Shown here: one piece after another, positions 7,272 through 15,467 of the stretch
Layout of the letters: each line of letters opens with the position of its first letter
How positions within the stretch are numbered: the stretch's first letter is position 1
Translations under genes and position numbers: made by a program
DNA from: Verrucomicrobiota bacterium
GTDB taxonomy: Bacteria; Verrucomicrobiota; Verrucomicrobiia; Limisphaerales; SIBE01
Length of the DNA: 40,513 bases
Direction: 5' to 3'
Assembly (NCBI GenBank): GCA_021733945.1
Contig: JAIPJX010000029.1
Span: 1 to 40,513, forward strand
The notes under the pieces: generated by a model
Told to the model about the DNA's origin: nothing
Databases searched by the model: none
The model's input: the letters and a program-made list of their open reading frames with translations, nothing else

Positions 7272-10081
7272 ACCGTTCACTCACCAATGCAAGGCACCGC
7301 ACCGCCCTTGCCACCCTGTTCACCCTGGCAACCCTCACACTCGCACCCGCCCTGGCGCAATCCGGCAGCCGCATATTGTCGAGTTACCTGGGGACCACCC
7401 CCATGCTGGACGGCGTCCTCGCGGCAGGCGAATGGGATGATGCAACCTCGTTCACCGGAGTCCGGGATTGGATCCCGGAGTTTACTCCCGTAACCCACGA
7501 TGCCGACCTTTCGCTGCACGGCTTTGTGAAACATGACGCGGAGTGGCTTTATTTCGCGTTTTTCGTCACCGACGACCTGCTTTACGGAATCGACACGGAC
7601 CGATGGTTGCCCGATGAGAATCGCAAAGCCCATGCGCTGACACGGGAGGGATTCCCGTGGTTCGGCGATGAAATGGAGCTTTTGATCAACGCCACCGGCC
7701 GATGGAATGGAGACGAGGGAGCCGAGGGCAACGGCTCCTCCTGGCAGATGGTCTGCAACCTGACCAAGTCCCGTCTCGGCGGGATCGGCATCGGCGGCTT
7801 GCTGGAAGGTGAACCCCGAAGCGACCCGGCCGCATGGAACACGTACGCCGCATGGATCCGGGACGGCGCACAAAAGGCAGTCGCCAAGGCAAATCCAGAG
7901 GGCGGAGGATATGTCATCGAGTGGGCCGTGCGCTTCAATCCCTGCCTCGAGATTTCTCCGGGAAAGTTCTATACACCGACGGATGATCCGGCAGACGTGG
8001 GGCTCAATATTGCGGTGGGTGATCTCGATCAAAAGATGCATGGCAATTTCGGGGGCTTCCACCATGAACAATGGTTCTCCGGCGAGCCCCACCTTCGCAC
8101 TCAGAAACGCCAGTGGGGGACCCTTCGCCTGATGGGCACCACCCCAAAACCCGGCGCAACTCGCGCGAAGGCGGACGTTCGCATCAATTCACCAGCCGTT
8201 GCGCAGGTAATTCCGGACCATGGAATTTCCGGGGAATTCGGGACCTGGACTGTCGTTTATCAAGTGGGACCGGACGGTATTCACACCGGCGGTGGAATCC
8301 GCGTGCAACTGCCGGACTCCTGGCACGCAGGTCCGCGAAATTCCGCCAACCGCCTGCAGACCAGCGACCCGCGGGACGAACACTACGTCACCGGTGCCGC
8401 GTCCGCGGAAGGAGTCGTCCTGAAAACCATCGTCGAATCCGAACGCAACGATCCCCTGATCAAACACGCCAAAACATCCCTTGACGGCCGGAGCGAACGT
8501 TATGTTTTCGTCGTGCGAGTCCAGGTCACCCGGGGCGAACTAAAACCCGGAGACACACTGTCCGTCACCTACGGAGATCGTTCCGCCGGCAGCACGGGTT
8601 ATCGCGTTGGAGCCGTGTCCACGGACCCGGAACCGGTCCTGATTGCGGTCGACACCCGAGGAACAGGCACGTTCGAACTGCACCAACCGTCTCCCACGAT
8701 TCAAGCGCTCCCGGGCGAGGCCGTCGAACTGCTCTTCCATGGCCCTTCCCAGGGAACCGTCGGGGTTCCGGTCCAGATGCTCCTTTCGATCCTGGACAAG
8801 GAACAAAACCCATCAACCCGTTCGGAACGAATCACCCTTTCTGTTGTATCCGGCCGGGCCGACGTCCCTGCAACCGTGGACCTCGCTTTGGGGAGCGGGC
8901 ACGCACGGTTCCCTTTGACTCCCCTGGCACCCGGGATCATTCGTTTGCGGGCTGTGACCCGCGAGCTCGGCCTCACCGCCGACAGCAATCCGATGCGGGT
9001 CACACCGGAACCACCGGCAGCGTCCATTTATTGGGGTGATCTGCATTCCCACGCACGACGCAGTTGGGACGGGGTGGGAGATCATTCGTTTGACTACGCC
9101 CGCAATGTCACCGGGCTCGACTTTTACGCATTGACGGATCATTCCGTTGCGCCGCCCTCACCGACACTCACACGGGGTCTGTCCGGAACGTCCTGGAAGG
9201 AATACAACGATCAAACCGAACAGTTCAACGATCCACCCCGGTTCGTCACACTCCATGCTTACGAATGCTCGTTCGAAAAACCTTACGGGCACCACAATGT
9301 TTATTTCCGCAACGAACCCGGGCCTCTGGCAAACCCTTCACAGGTCACGCTTCCGGAACTCTGGGATCTGCTCAAGCAGGGGGACGCCCTGACGATTCCG
9401 CATCATACGGGCAAATTCCCGGCGGAGATCGATTTCTCGATTCACAATCCTCATTTCCGAAGAAACTTCGAAATCTACTCCGGACACGGCCTCAGCGAAG
9501 CCTTCGATCCTGCTCATCCCCTTTCGTTCGAGCACAGCACCTTCACTTCCCCGTCGACGAGTCTCGACGGCCTCTCCCATGCGCAGGATGCATGGGCACT
9601 CGGATTAATCCTCTCCACGATCGCGTCCTCCGATGATCATCGGGCTCATCCCGGGCAACCCAACCTGGGCCTGGTCGCCGTCCGCGCGCCCGCCCTGAGT
9701 CGGGACAACGTCTTTCAGGCGCTTCACGACCGTCAGACCTACGCAACCACGGGAGCCAGGATCATTCTGGATTTTACAGTCAACGGAGTTCCCATGGGTT
9801 CCAACGTCGTTGTCGACAGCATACCGGAGATCCGGATTGCAGCGATCGGTACCGACACGATTGCGAAGGTGGAACTGTTGAAATTCCAAAAGCCCGCCAA
9901 ACACTTCGTCGTGGTGGAGAAATGGCGACCGGACTCTGCGGAATTCGACGTGACGCTGCAGGATGCCGCCTTTGAATCCGGCGCGATTTATTATGTCAGG
10001 CTGGAACAGCGCAGAAACGTGAGGGATCGCATGGCGATGGCCTGGTCCTCGCCGATCTGGACAAACTCACCCAAGCGGTGA
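7262..10081 (+). CDS. Secreted CBM9-like/DUF3604 PHP-domain protein
   Basis: A 939-residue exported protein. The ATG at 7262 begins a Sec signal peptide, with basic residues, then a hydrophobic stretch ending ALAQS near residue 33. Next is a carbohydrate-binding-like module (about 40-285) starting with the TPMLDGVLAAGEWDDA pattern of CBM9-like domains. Beta-rich linker modules follow (about 290-590), then a DUF3604/PHP-type metallohydrolase domain from about 590 to the end, with YWGDLHSHARRSWDG, YALTDHS, HAYECSF, IPHHTGKFP and SSDDHRAHPG supplying His and Asp metal ligands. DUF3604 proteins are common in marine and PVC bacteria; the substrate is unknown. The 10-base overlap with the oxidoreductase gene suggests joint use in breakdown of a polymer or glycoside. 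Confidence 0.85.
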   Translation: MFLNRSLTNARHRTALATLFTLATLTLAPALAQSGSRILSSYLGTTPMLDGVLAAGEWDDATSFTGVRDWIPEFTPVTHDADLSLHGFVKHDAEWLYFAFFVTDDLLYGIDTDRWLPDENRKAHALTREGFPWFGDEMELLINATGRWNGDEGAEGNGSSWQMVCNLTKSRLGGIGIGGLLEGEPRSDPAAWNTYAAWIRDGAQKAVAKANPEGGGYVIEWAVRFNPCLEISPGKFYTPTDDPADVGLNIAVGDLDQKMHGNFGGFHHEQWFSGEPHLRTQKRQWGTLRLMGTTPKPGATRAKADVRINSPAVAQVIPDHGISGEFGTWTVVYQVGPDGIHTGGGIRVQLPDSWHAGPRNSANRLQTSDPRDEHYVTGAASAEGVVLKTIVESERNDPLIKHAKTSLDGRSERYVFVVRVQVTRGELKPGDTLSVTYGDRSAGSTGYRVGAVSTDPEPVLIAVDTRGTGTFELHQPSPTIQALPGEAVELLFHGPSQGTVGVPVQMLLSILDKEQNPSTRSERITLSVVSGRADVPATVDLALGSGHARFPLTPLAPGIIRLRAVTRELGLTADSNPMRVTPEPPAASIYWGDLHSHARRSWDGVGDHSFDYARNVTGLDFYALTDHSVAPPSPTLTRGLSGTSWKEYNDQTEQFNDPPRFVTLHAYECSFEKPYGHHNVYFRNEPGPLANPSQVTLPELWDLLKQGDALTIPHHTGKFPAEIDFSIHNPHFRRNFEIYSGHGLSEAFDPAHPLSFEHSTFTSPSTSLDGLSHAQDAWALGLILSTIASSDDHRAHPGQPNLGLVAVRAPALSRDNVFQALHDRQTYATTGARIILDFTVNGVPMGSNVVVDSIPEIRIAAIGTDTIAKVELLKFQKPAKHFVVVEKWRPDSAEFDVTLQDAAFESGAIYYVRLEQRRNVRDRMAMAWSSPIWTNSPKR

Positions 10082-10122
10082 CATTCCGATCAAAGGCGCT
10101 GTCACATCCAAAAGCGACGGCG

Positions 10123-10962
10123 CTATTCTGCGAATTCCAAAGGCAGGATCCGGAGGTTTCTCCAGAAGATTTCGGATCCTTCACATTGAAGAAGGATCCT
10201 GCCGCGGGACGGCCAAACATCGAACACTTCGTTGGCGACCGTTCCGTTGATCCGGATGGTGATCCGTGAGCCTTTGCAAATGCACTCCACCCGGGTCCAT
10301 CCATTCCCGGGCGTTTCCAGATCCCGGGATCCGCGAAAGTCGAGCTGATCACTCCAGTTCCTGTCTTTGGCAAACCAGTTCAATCGCCCCCACGTCTCAA
10401 TCGTCTGTGATCGTCCATCGGGTGCCCAGGTGAACCATCCGTCCGGATCGCGCAGTTCCGACACCGTTGCCCTGACACGCGGCGCGATGGGGACTCCCTC
10501 TGAATCCTTCCCACGGATCAACAGGAAATCACCGGTTGCCCCCTGGAAGACATTGCACTCGATCGCGGCCATAAAGGCACCCTTCCCGTCCACACTGTTT
10601 CCGTCCTGTCCGGTGGCATGGAGGAAGATCCCCGAATCCCGAGCCTTGCCGATGCGATCCCCCCAGCTCCAGTTTCGACCGCCCCACCGAAATTCTGCGC
10701 TCAGATGATAATCTGCATATTCCCTGTCCGTGGCCAGATACCCCAGACCCTCGCCGGAAATCCGGATCATGTGGTTGGTGACGGTAAACACCTTTCGAGG
10801 ATCCTCGCGGCCGGAATCAACGAGCCAGGTGTGAAAGCCCGCCAGATCCCGCCCGTTGAACAACGGGATCGGTTCGCGATGCGGCCGGGTTGGCTCCGCG
10901 GGCCGGGAAACACTTCCGAGCACACCCGCCAGAACAACCAAGACTGCCAGAACCGGTCTCAC
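10123..10962 (-). CDS. Secreted DUF1080 (3-keto-disaccharide hydrolase-like) protein
   Basis: A 279-residue protein with a signal peptide (MRPVLAVLVVLAGVLGS) and a DUF1080 domain: IPLFNGRDLAGFHTW (residues 37-51), YLATDREYADYHLSAEFRWG near 76-95, DSGIFLHATG near 110-119, AAIECNVFQGATGDF near 131-145 and WTRVECICKGSRITIRINGT near 221-240. The GTG start at 10962 was chosen because it gives an N-terminal signal peptide and overlaps the stop of the transporter gene upstream (GTGA). The longer frame to 11220 only overlaps that gene. DUF1080 is a concanavalin-like beta-sandwich, described in part as 3-keto-glycoside hydrolase, and is abundant in Verrucomicrobiota and Planctomycetes. It converges on the DUF3604 gene with 41 bases between. 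Confidence 0.87.
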   Translation of the reverse strand: MRPVLAVLVVLAGVLGSVSRPAEPTRPHREPIPLFNGRDLAGFHTWLVDSGREDPRKVFTVTNHMIRISGEGLGYLATDREYADYHLSAEFRWGGRNWSWGDRIGKARDSGIFLHATGQDGNSVDGKGAFMAAIECNVFQGATGDFLLIRGKDSEGVPIAPRVRATVSELRDPDGWFTWAPDGRSQTIETWGRLNWFAKDRNWSDQLDFRGSRDLETPGNGWTRVECICKGSRITIRINGTVANEVFDVWPSRGRILLQCEGSEIFWRNLRILPLEFAE

Positions 10963-12308
10963 GGCATCAGTTTGGAGAACTGCGCAAAGACCTGGTACAA
11001 TCCCACGGCACCCATGCATAATCCCGCAATCCAAAGGCCCGTGACCCAGCTCCGGCCCGGCAACAGCTCTTTGTCGGTATGCCGATAATGGAAATACAAG
11101 GCTGCAAAAGCAAGAAACGGCAGCATCAAACCCTGCGCGATGGCCCCGACAAAGACGAGGGACACCGGAGCGCCCCAACTCAGGTACACCCCCACAAAGG
11201 CGCAGGGAAGCAACACACACCCCAGCTTCACCATCTTCACCCTGTCCTCGGGCGTCTTGTATTCGACCAGCTTAAAAATGGAGAGAGCATCCGCGAACAA
11301 CCTGGCATTGGAAGCGGTGGCCCCAAACACGGTTGAATAGAGCACGCAGGCGGCTCCAAACAGGAAAAGCCAATAGCTCGACTGCCCGAAGGTTTCCCGA
11401 TACATGTGGGACAAGGTCTCGATCATCCGATTGTCCTCCACGGTCAATCCCTTGGCTTTCAGAATCGCAGCGCCTAGGAAATAAAACGCGAGGGTGGCGC
11501 TCGTATAGATCACAAAACTCACCAGGGCATCCACCCGCATGATCCGGATCCAACCCCGCGCACGCTCGAACCACGCGGGCGAAGATTCACGGGGCCCGAT
11601 GCTCCTCCCGTAGCCCTTCTCCAGGCACCAGTAAGGATAATAGATGAGCTCCGAAGCGCCCACGCCGATGATGCCGAACGTGCCGAAAGCCACGGTGAAC
11701 GAGTCCGGCATCTGAAACTTGAGCCCCTCGATGATCTGTGCGGGTGTGATCGCAAACGGCGTGCCCTGCAGGATGCCCACGGCAACCATCGTGCAGACGG
11801 TGAACAGGGCCACCATCACCGTCGAGAACACCTCCACCAAACGGTATCGCCCCACCACGAGCAGGATGGAGCACGACACTCCAACCCCGAGCGCCAGAAT
11901 CCAGTTGGCAACCGGAATACCCGCAAGATTGATGATGCTCGCGAGACCACCCACCATTCCGGCGACCTGAAACACGAGTGCCACATACATCAGCAACCAG
12001 AGCCACACCAACCACGACACAATGAACCTTGGACCCGGAATGATGTTCATGGCCTCCAGGGTGGTCATTCCGCGCGACACAGCGAACCGCCCCAGTTCGA
12101 TCTGGACAAACACCTTGACGAGACAGCCAAGGATGATGAACCAAAGCAGCTTGAACCCAACGCTCGCGCCCAGTTTCGGGGTGGCGATCAGTTCCCCGGA
12201 TCCCACGATGACCGCACTGATGATCAACCCGGGCCCCAGATGGCGCAATGTACCCAGCCAGTCGGTGGGCGCGGATACGGGAAGGGAAGCCTCTTCAGTG
12301 GTGGACAT
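10959..12308 (-). CDS. Nramp-related transporter lacking canonical metal motifs
   Basis: A 449-residue, about 11-TM protein with the LeuT-fold layout of Nramp. TM1 reads LGPGLIISAVIVGSGELIATPKLG (residues 24-47): the start matches Nramp, but the metal-binding DPGN is replaced by GSGE (36-39). TM6 reads GVGASELIYYPYW (215-227) where Nramp has an MPHN motif. Both metal-coordinating unwound segments are therefore altered, so substrate is uncertain; it may not be Mn2+ or Fe2+. Length, TM count and the surrounding match make superfamily membership fairly safe. It is the first gene of a pair with DUF1080, linked by a GTGA overlap, hinting at a sugar-related or compatible-solute-related role, which is inference only. 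Confidence 0.82.
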   Translation of the reverse strand: MSTTEEASLPVSAPTDWLGTLRHLGPGLIISAVIVGSGELIATPKLGASVGFKLLWFIILGCLVKVFVQIELGRFAVSRGMTTLEAMNIIPGPRFIVSWLVWLWLLMYVALVFQVAGMVGGLASIINLAGIPVANWILALGVGVSCSILLVVGRYRLVEVFSTVMVALFTVCTMVAVGILQGTPFAITPAQIIEGLKFQMPDSFTVAFGTFGIIGVGASELIYYPYWCLEKGYGRSIGPRESSPAWFERARGWIRIMRVDALVSFVIYTSATLAFYFLGAAILKAKGLTVEDNRMIETLSHMYRETFGQSSYWLFLFGAACVLYSTVFGATASNARLFADALSIFKLVEYKTPEDRVKMVKLGCVLLPCAFVGVYLSWGAPVSLVFVGAIAQGLMLPFLAFAALYFHYRHTDKELLPGRSWVTGLWIAGLCMGAVGLYQVFAQFSKLMP

Positions 12309-12396
12309 GGTCCGACGTTAGTCGAAATTCAAAACACACGTCAAGCGGTGCCGCCCACCAATTTCCGATCCAACCCATGCGCTGGACCGATCCGCC

Positions 12397-12442
12397 CCCA
12401 TGACAACCTTTTGTTGCAGGTGCAACAAAAGGTTGTCATGGG
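12397..12442. repeat. Perfect 22-bp inverted repeat with GG spacer
   Basis: Arms at 12397-12418 and 12421-12442 are exact reverse complements; the left begins CCCATGACAACC and ends TTGTTGCA, with only GG between. It lies between two divergent gene starts (12308 and 12542), so it cannot terminate either gene, and no T-tract follows on either strand. It may be an operator, a cruciform, or a small dispersed palindromic repeat. No second copy was noticed here. Confidence 0.8.
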
Positions 12443-12541
12443 CACAGCGGCGTTCGCTTGCGGGCAGATGCCCTTCCCAGTGCCCGACGGCTTGATTCCG
12501 GGGCCGATTGCGGGCAATAATCGGCGCGAAACGAGATTTTT

Positions 12542-13039
12542 ATGTTAATCAGCGACACAACCACCGGTGCGATCAATCAACAGATTGGCAACGACCTGGG
12601 TGATTCCCTCCAGTATGTGGCAACCAGCGCGCATTTTGCGCTCGAAGCAATGCCTGAACTCGCCGGCCTTTTCCGCACCCTTTCAGAGGCTCGCAGGGAA
12701 TCCGGCATGCGCTCGGTGCAACACCTGACCGAAGCGGGCGCACGACTCGAAATCGCATCGCTCCCGATGCCTCAGAACGAATTTAAATCGGCCGAGGAGG
12801 CGGTACAGCTCGCCTTGGATGCGGAAATAAAAAACCGGGACGGTTTGACCGAGCTCGTCGAGCTGAGCATCAAGGAATCCGATCACGTTACCCACCGGTT
12901 CGTCGTCGCACTGCTATCGGAGGCGTTCTCGCGGGCCTCGCACCTGTCGGGCCTGCTCAAGGTCGTGCAACGCGCCGGCGAGGCGGGTCTGCCCCATGTG
13001 GAGACACACCTGAGCGCCCAAAGCCGGAAACAGTTGTAA
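12542..13039 (+). CDS. Ferritin-like four-helix protein without ferroxidase residues
   Basis: A 165-residue all-helical protein that lines up with bacterial ferritin over its length. Helix A is NQQIGNDLGDSLQYVATSAHF; helix B is FRTLSEARRESGMRSVQHLTEAG; helix C spans about 84-108 and helix D about 109-150. Aligned by eye with E. coli FtnA without gaps in helix B, the iron ligands Glu17, Glu50 and His53 become Asp18, Arg51 and Ser54; only Glu94 seems kept (Glu95). The helix D QxxE motif is also missing. It may be structural, DNA-binding or a non-catalytic subunit. The start is the ATG at 12542 after a weak ribosome site. thiG follows 30 bases downstream. Confidence 0.7.
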   Translation: MLISDTTTGAINQQIGNDLGDSLQYVATSAHFALEAMPELAGLFRTLSEARRESGMRSVQHLTEAGARLEIASLPMPQNEFKSAEEAVQLALDAEIKNRDGLTELVELSIKESDHVTHRFVVALLSEAFSRASHLSGLLKVVQRAGEAGLPHVETHLSAQSRKQL

Positions 13040-13069
13040 ATTCGAGGCCCAGCCCTATCTTTGCCAGCA

Positions 13070-13858
13070 ATGCCATCCTCAAGTGGAATGTTAGTCATCG
13101 CAAACCGCAGCTTCAGCTCGCGCCTCATCCTGGGCACCGGCAAATTCGCGTCGCCTGAGATCATGCGCGACGCCCTGGCCGCCAGCGGCACGGGAATGGT
13201 CACGGTCGCTCTCCGGCGGGCGGATCTGACCGGGAAGCGTGATCCATTCGCCAACATCCTCGAATTTGTCGACCCGGACCGATACCTCATTCTTCCCAAC
13301 ACCAGCGGCGCGATGAACGCCGAGGAAGCGGTGCGGCTCGCCCGCCTGGCGGTGGCGGCCGGACTGCCCAAATGGGTGAAGCTCGAGATCCATCCGGATC
13401 CAAGGTATCTGCTGCCCGATCCGATCGAGACCCTCAAAGCAACCGAGATTCTGGTGAAAGAAGGGTTCACGGTTCTCCCCTACATCAACGCCGATCCAGT
13501 GCTTGCCAAACGCCTGCAGGAAGCCGGCAGCGCCACGGTCATGCCCCTGGGTTCGCCCATTGGCTCGAACCGGGGGCTCGAAACCCGGGCCCAGATTCAA
13601 ATCATCATCGAACAGGCCATTGTCCCCGTGATCGTCGACGCCGGAATCGGAGTTCCCAGCCATGCGGCCGAAGCGATGGAACTTGGGGCCGACGCCGTCC
13701 TTGTGAACACTGCGATCGCCATCGCGCGTGATCCCAGCCGAATGGCGACCGCATTTGCGGGAGCGGTCGAAGCCGGAAGAACGGCTTTTGAGATTGGCCA
13801 ATCGGCTCCACAACTGGCCGCCAGCGCCACGAGTCCGCTCACGGGCTTCCTGGATTGA
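13070..13858 (+). CDS. thiG: Thiazole synthase ThiG
   Basis: A 262-residue (beta/alpha)8 thiazole synthase. It combines 1-deoxy-xylulose 5-phosphate, dehydroglycine and ThiS thiocarboxylate to form the thiazole phosphate of thiamine. Motifs: RLILGTGKF (18-26), [20 protein letters not shown] (75-94), WVKLEIHPD (102-110) with Lys104 as the expected Schiff-base lysine, [25 protein letters not shown] and [32 protein letters not shown] near the end. The start may be 13070 or 13088 (MLVIANRSF); the latter is closer to the family's usual N-terminus. No thiS, thiF or thiH is adjacent, so other pathway genes must be elsewhere. The heptose kinase gene follows 3 bases later. No TPP riboswitch is apparent in the 30 bases upstream. 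Confidence 0.95.
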   Translation: MPSSSGMLVIANRSFSSRLILGTGKFASPEIMRDALAASGTGMVTVALRRADLTGKRDPFANILEFVDPDRYLILPNTSGAMNAEEAVRLARLAVAAGLPKWVKLEIHPDPRYLLPDPIETLKATEILVKEGFTVLPYINADPVLAKRLQEAGSATVMPLGSPIGSNRGLETRAQIQIIIEQAIVPVIVDAGIGVPSHAAEAMELGADAVLVNTAIAIARDPSRMATAFAGAVEAGRTAFEIGQSAPQLAASATSPLTGFLD

Positions 13859-13861
13859 CCC

Positions 13862-14875
13862 ATGCAAACGCTCTCGCCGAAACGCCTCGCGCAAATCCTG
13901 ACGGCCGCCGCAAAGACACGGATTCTGGTGATCGGGGATGCGATGCTCGACCATTTCATCTGGGGCAAGGTCGGACGCATTTCCCCGGAAGCACCGGTCC
14001 CGGTGGTCGATTTTCAGCGCGAAACTTTCATGCCCGGTGGTGCGGCCAATGTGGCGCGCAACCTCACGTCGCTCCAGGTGCAGACCTCGATCATCGGCGC
14101 AATCGGACGGGACCCTGCGGCAGTCAACCTGCGTCGGTTGCTGCGAAACGATGGAGTGGACTGCGACGGATTTGTCACGAGCCGGAATCTCACCACAAGC
14201 ATCAAGACCCGAATCATCGCCCACCAGCAGCAGGTGGTCCGACTGGACCGTGAGAACGGATCCGCGTTCGACTCACGCACGACAAAGGCGCTCATCCGTC
14301 AGATCGAGACCCGGCTTCAGGGCTGCTCCGCCGTGATCATTGGCGACTACGGGAAAGGGGTGGTGACGGACGGGCTGATGAACCGGGTGAAGGGGTTGTG
14401 TCGCGAGGCCGGCGTTTGGCTGAGTCTGGATCCGAAGCCGGTTCACAACATCGATCTGACCGGGCTCTCCCTGATCACACCCAACCGGAAAGAAGCGTTC
14501 GAGCTGGCGGGCATGACCGATTGCCATTCCGACGCGCCACCGCTCGAGAACAAGACGCTGCTCGAGATGAGTCATCGGTTGCTTGAGCGCTACGCCCCGG
14601 CGCTCCTGTTGATCACGCTCGGCGACCAGGGCATGCTGCTCTGCCATCGGAGCCGCCCCCCGGTGCACATCCCGACCGTCGCGCAGGAGGTTTTCGATGT
14701 CTCCGGTGCCGGCGACACCGTGATCGCGTCGTTCACCCTGGCCGTCGCAGCGGGGGCGTCTCCCTTGGAAGCGACGATCTTTTCAAACCATGCAGCGGGT
14801 GTTGTTGTCGGAAAATTCGGAACGGCAACGGTCAGCCCGAACGAACTCAAATCCAGCTTTTCAAAACACCTATGA
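13862..14875 (+). CDS. rfaE1: D-glycero-beta-D-manno-heptose-7-phosphate kinase
   Basis: A 337-residue PfkB-family sugar kinase matching the kinase half of HldE/RfaE. Landmarks: ILVIGDAMLDHFIWGKVGRISPEAPVPVV (residues 20-48) and FMPGGAANVARNLTSLQ near 56-72 for sugar binding; SGAGDTVIASFTLAVAAGA near 281-299 holds the catalytic GAGD aspartate. It phosphorylates heptose 7-phosphate at C1 for ADP-heptose synthesis for lipopolysaccharide. Length matches a stand-alone kinase; the cytidylyltransferase-like adenylyltransferase domain (RfaE2) is not attached or nearby. The stop overlaps the ATG of gmhB (ATGA), so the two successive pathway enzymes are translationally coupled. Confidence 0.95.
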   Translation: MQTLSPKRLAQILTAAAKTRILVIGDAMLDHFIWGKVGRISPEAPVPVVDFQRETFMPGGAANVARNLTSLQVQTSIIGAIGRDPAAVNLRRLLRNDGVDCDGFVTSRNLTTSIKTRIIAHQQQVVRLDRENGSAFDSRTTKALIRQIETRLQGCSAVIIGDYGKGVVTDGLMNRVKGLCREAGVWLSLDPKPVHNIDLTGLSLITPNRKEAFELAGMTDCHSDAPPLENKTLLEMSHRLLERYAPALLLITLGDQGMLLCHRSRPPVHIPTVAQEVFDVSGAGDTVIASFTLAVAAGASPLEATIFSNHAAGVVVGKFGTATVSPNELKSSFSKHL

Positions 14876-15420
14876 AACGAGGCGTGTTCCTGGACCGGGA
14901 CGGAACGATCATCGAGGAGAAGGTATATCTTCACCGCCCCGAAGAGGTGGTCATCTTTCCGAGGGCCGCCCAGGCTCTCAAGCAACTGCAATCAGCCGGT
15001 TTTCTCCTGTTCATTGTCACCAACCAATCGGGCGTGGGACGCGGGTATTTCCACATGGATGACGTCAACCGCGTGCACGCCCACCTGCTGCAAAAACTGG
15101 CCGAGCAGGAAGTCCACTTCACGCAGGTGTACGTGGCACCGGAGGCACCGGGCCAGCTGATCCATGGCCGCAAGCCATCGCCCAAGCTGCTGTTTGAAGC
15201 GAGGGAAGAGTTTGGAGTGGATCTCTCGAAGAGCTACATGATCGGCGATAAGATGGTGGATCTGGAGTGCGGCTGGAATGCCGGCGTTAAGAAATCAATT
15301 CTGGTGCGCACCGGCTACGGTGCCGAATTGGCGAAAACAGGCGAACCCGCCCTGAAACGCGCGCTGATCGTCGATGATCTGGCCGGGGCGGCGAATTGGA
15401 TCACCCAACGACCCGCCTGA
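14872..15420 (+). CDS. gmhB: D-glycero-beta-D-manno-heptose 1,7-bisphosphate 7-phosphatase
   Basis: A 182-residue HAD-family phosphatase acting directly after the heptose kinase. Motif I is FLDRDGTI (6-13, Asp8 nucleophile and Asp10 acid/base), motif II is FIVTNQSGVGRGYF near 48-61, motif III is RKPSPKLLFEA near 100-110, and motif IV is YMIGDKMVDLECG near 122-134. The usual zinc loop of GmhB (a CxH...CxC pattern) is absent: the matching stretch is APEAPGQLIHGRKPSP. This suggests a zinc-free variant; histidinol-phosphate phosphatase is the main alternative, but the operon context argues for GmhB. It overlaps rfaE1 by four bases. Confidence 0.92.
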   Translation: MKRGVFLDRDGTIIEEKVYLHRPEEVVIFPRAAQALKQLQSAGFLLFIVTNQSGVGRGYFHMDDVNRVHAHLLQKLAEQEVHFTQVYVAPEAPGQLIHGRKPSPKLLFEAREEFGVDLSKSYMIGDKMVDLECGWNAGVKKSILVRTGYGAELAKTGEPALKRALIVDDLAGAANWITQRPA

Positions 15421-15467
15421 AGGCCGCGAAGAGATCCGGGTGTGACTGTTTCTCCGCAACGAATCCA

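Noticed and set aside
6093-7280. 395-codon open frame opposite the Gfo/Idh/MocA gene
   Set aside because: Antisense shadow; the plus-strand gene has Rossmann and catalytic motifs.
10082-10122. Bidirectional terminator between the convergent DUF3604 and DUF1080 genes
   Set aside because: Similar GGCGCT words here are direct, not inverted, repeats and no T-tract follows.
13040-13069. TPP riboswitch ahead of thiG
   Set aside because: Only 30 bases separate thiG from the previous gene, too short for the aptamer.
13091-14224. 377-codon open frame opposite thiG and rfaE1
   Set aside because: Spans two well-supported genes on the other strand; no family resemblance.
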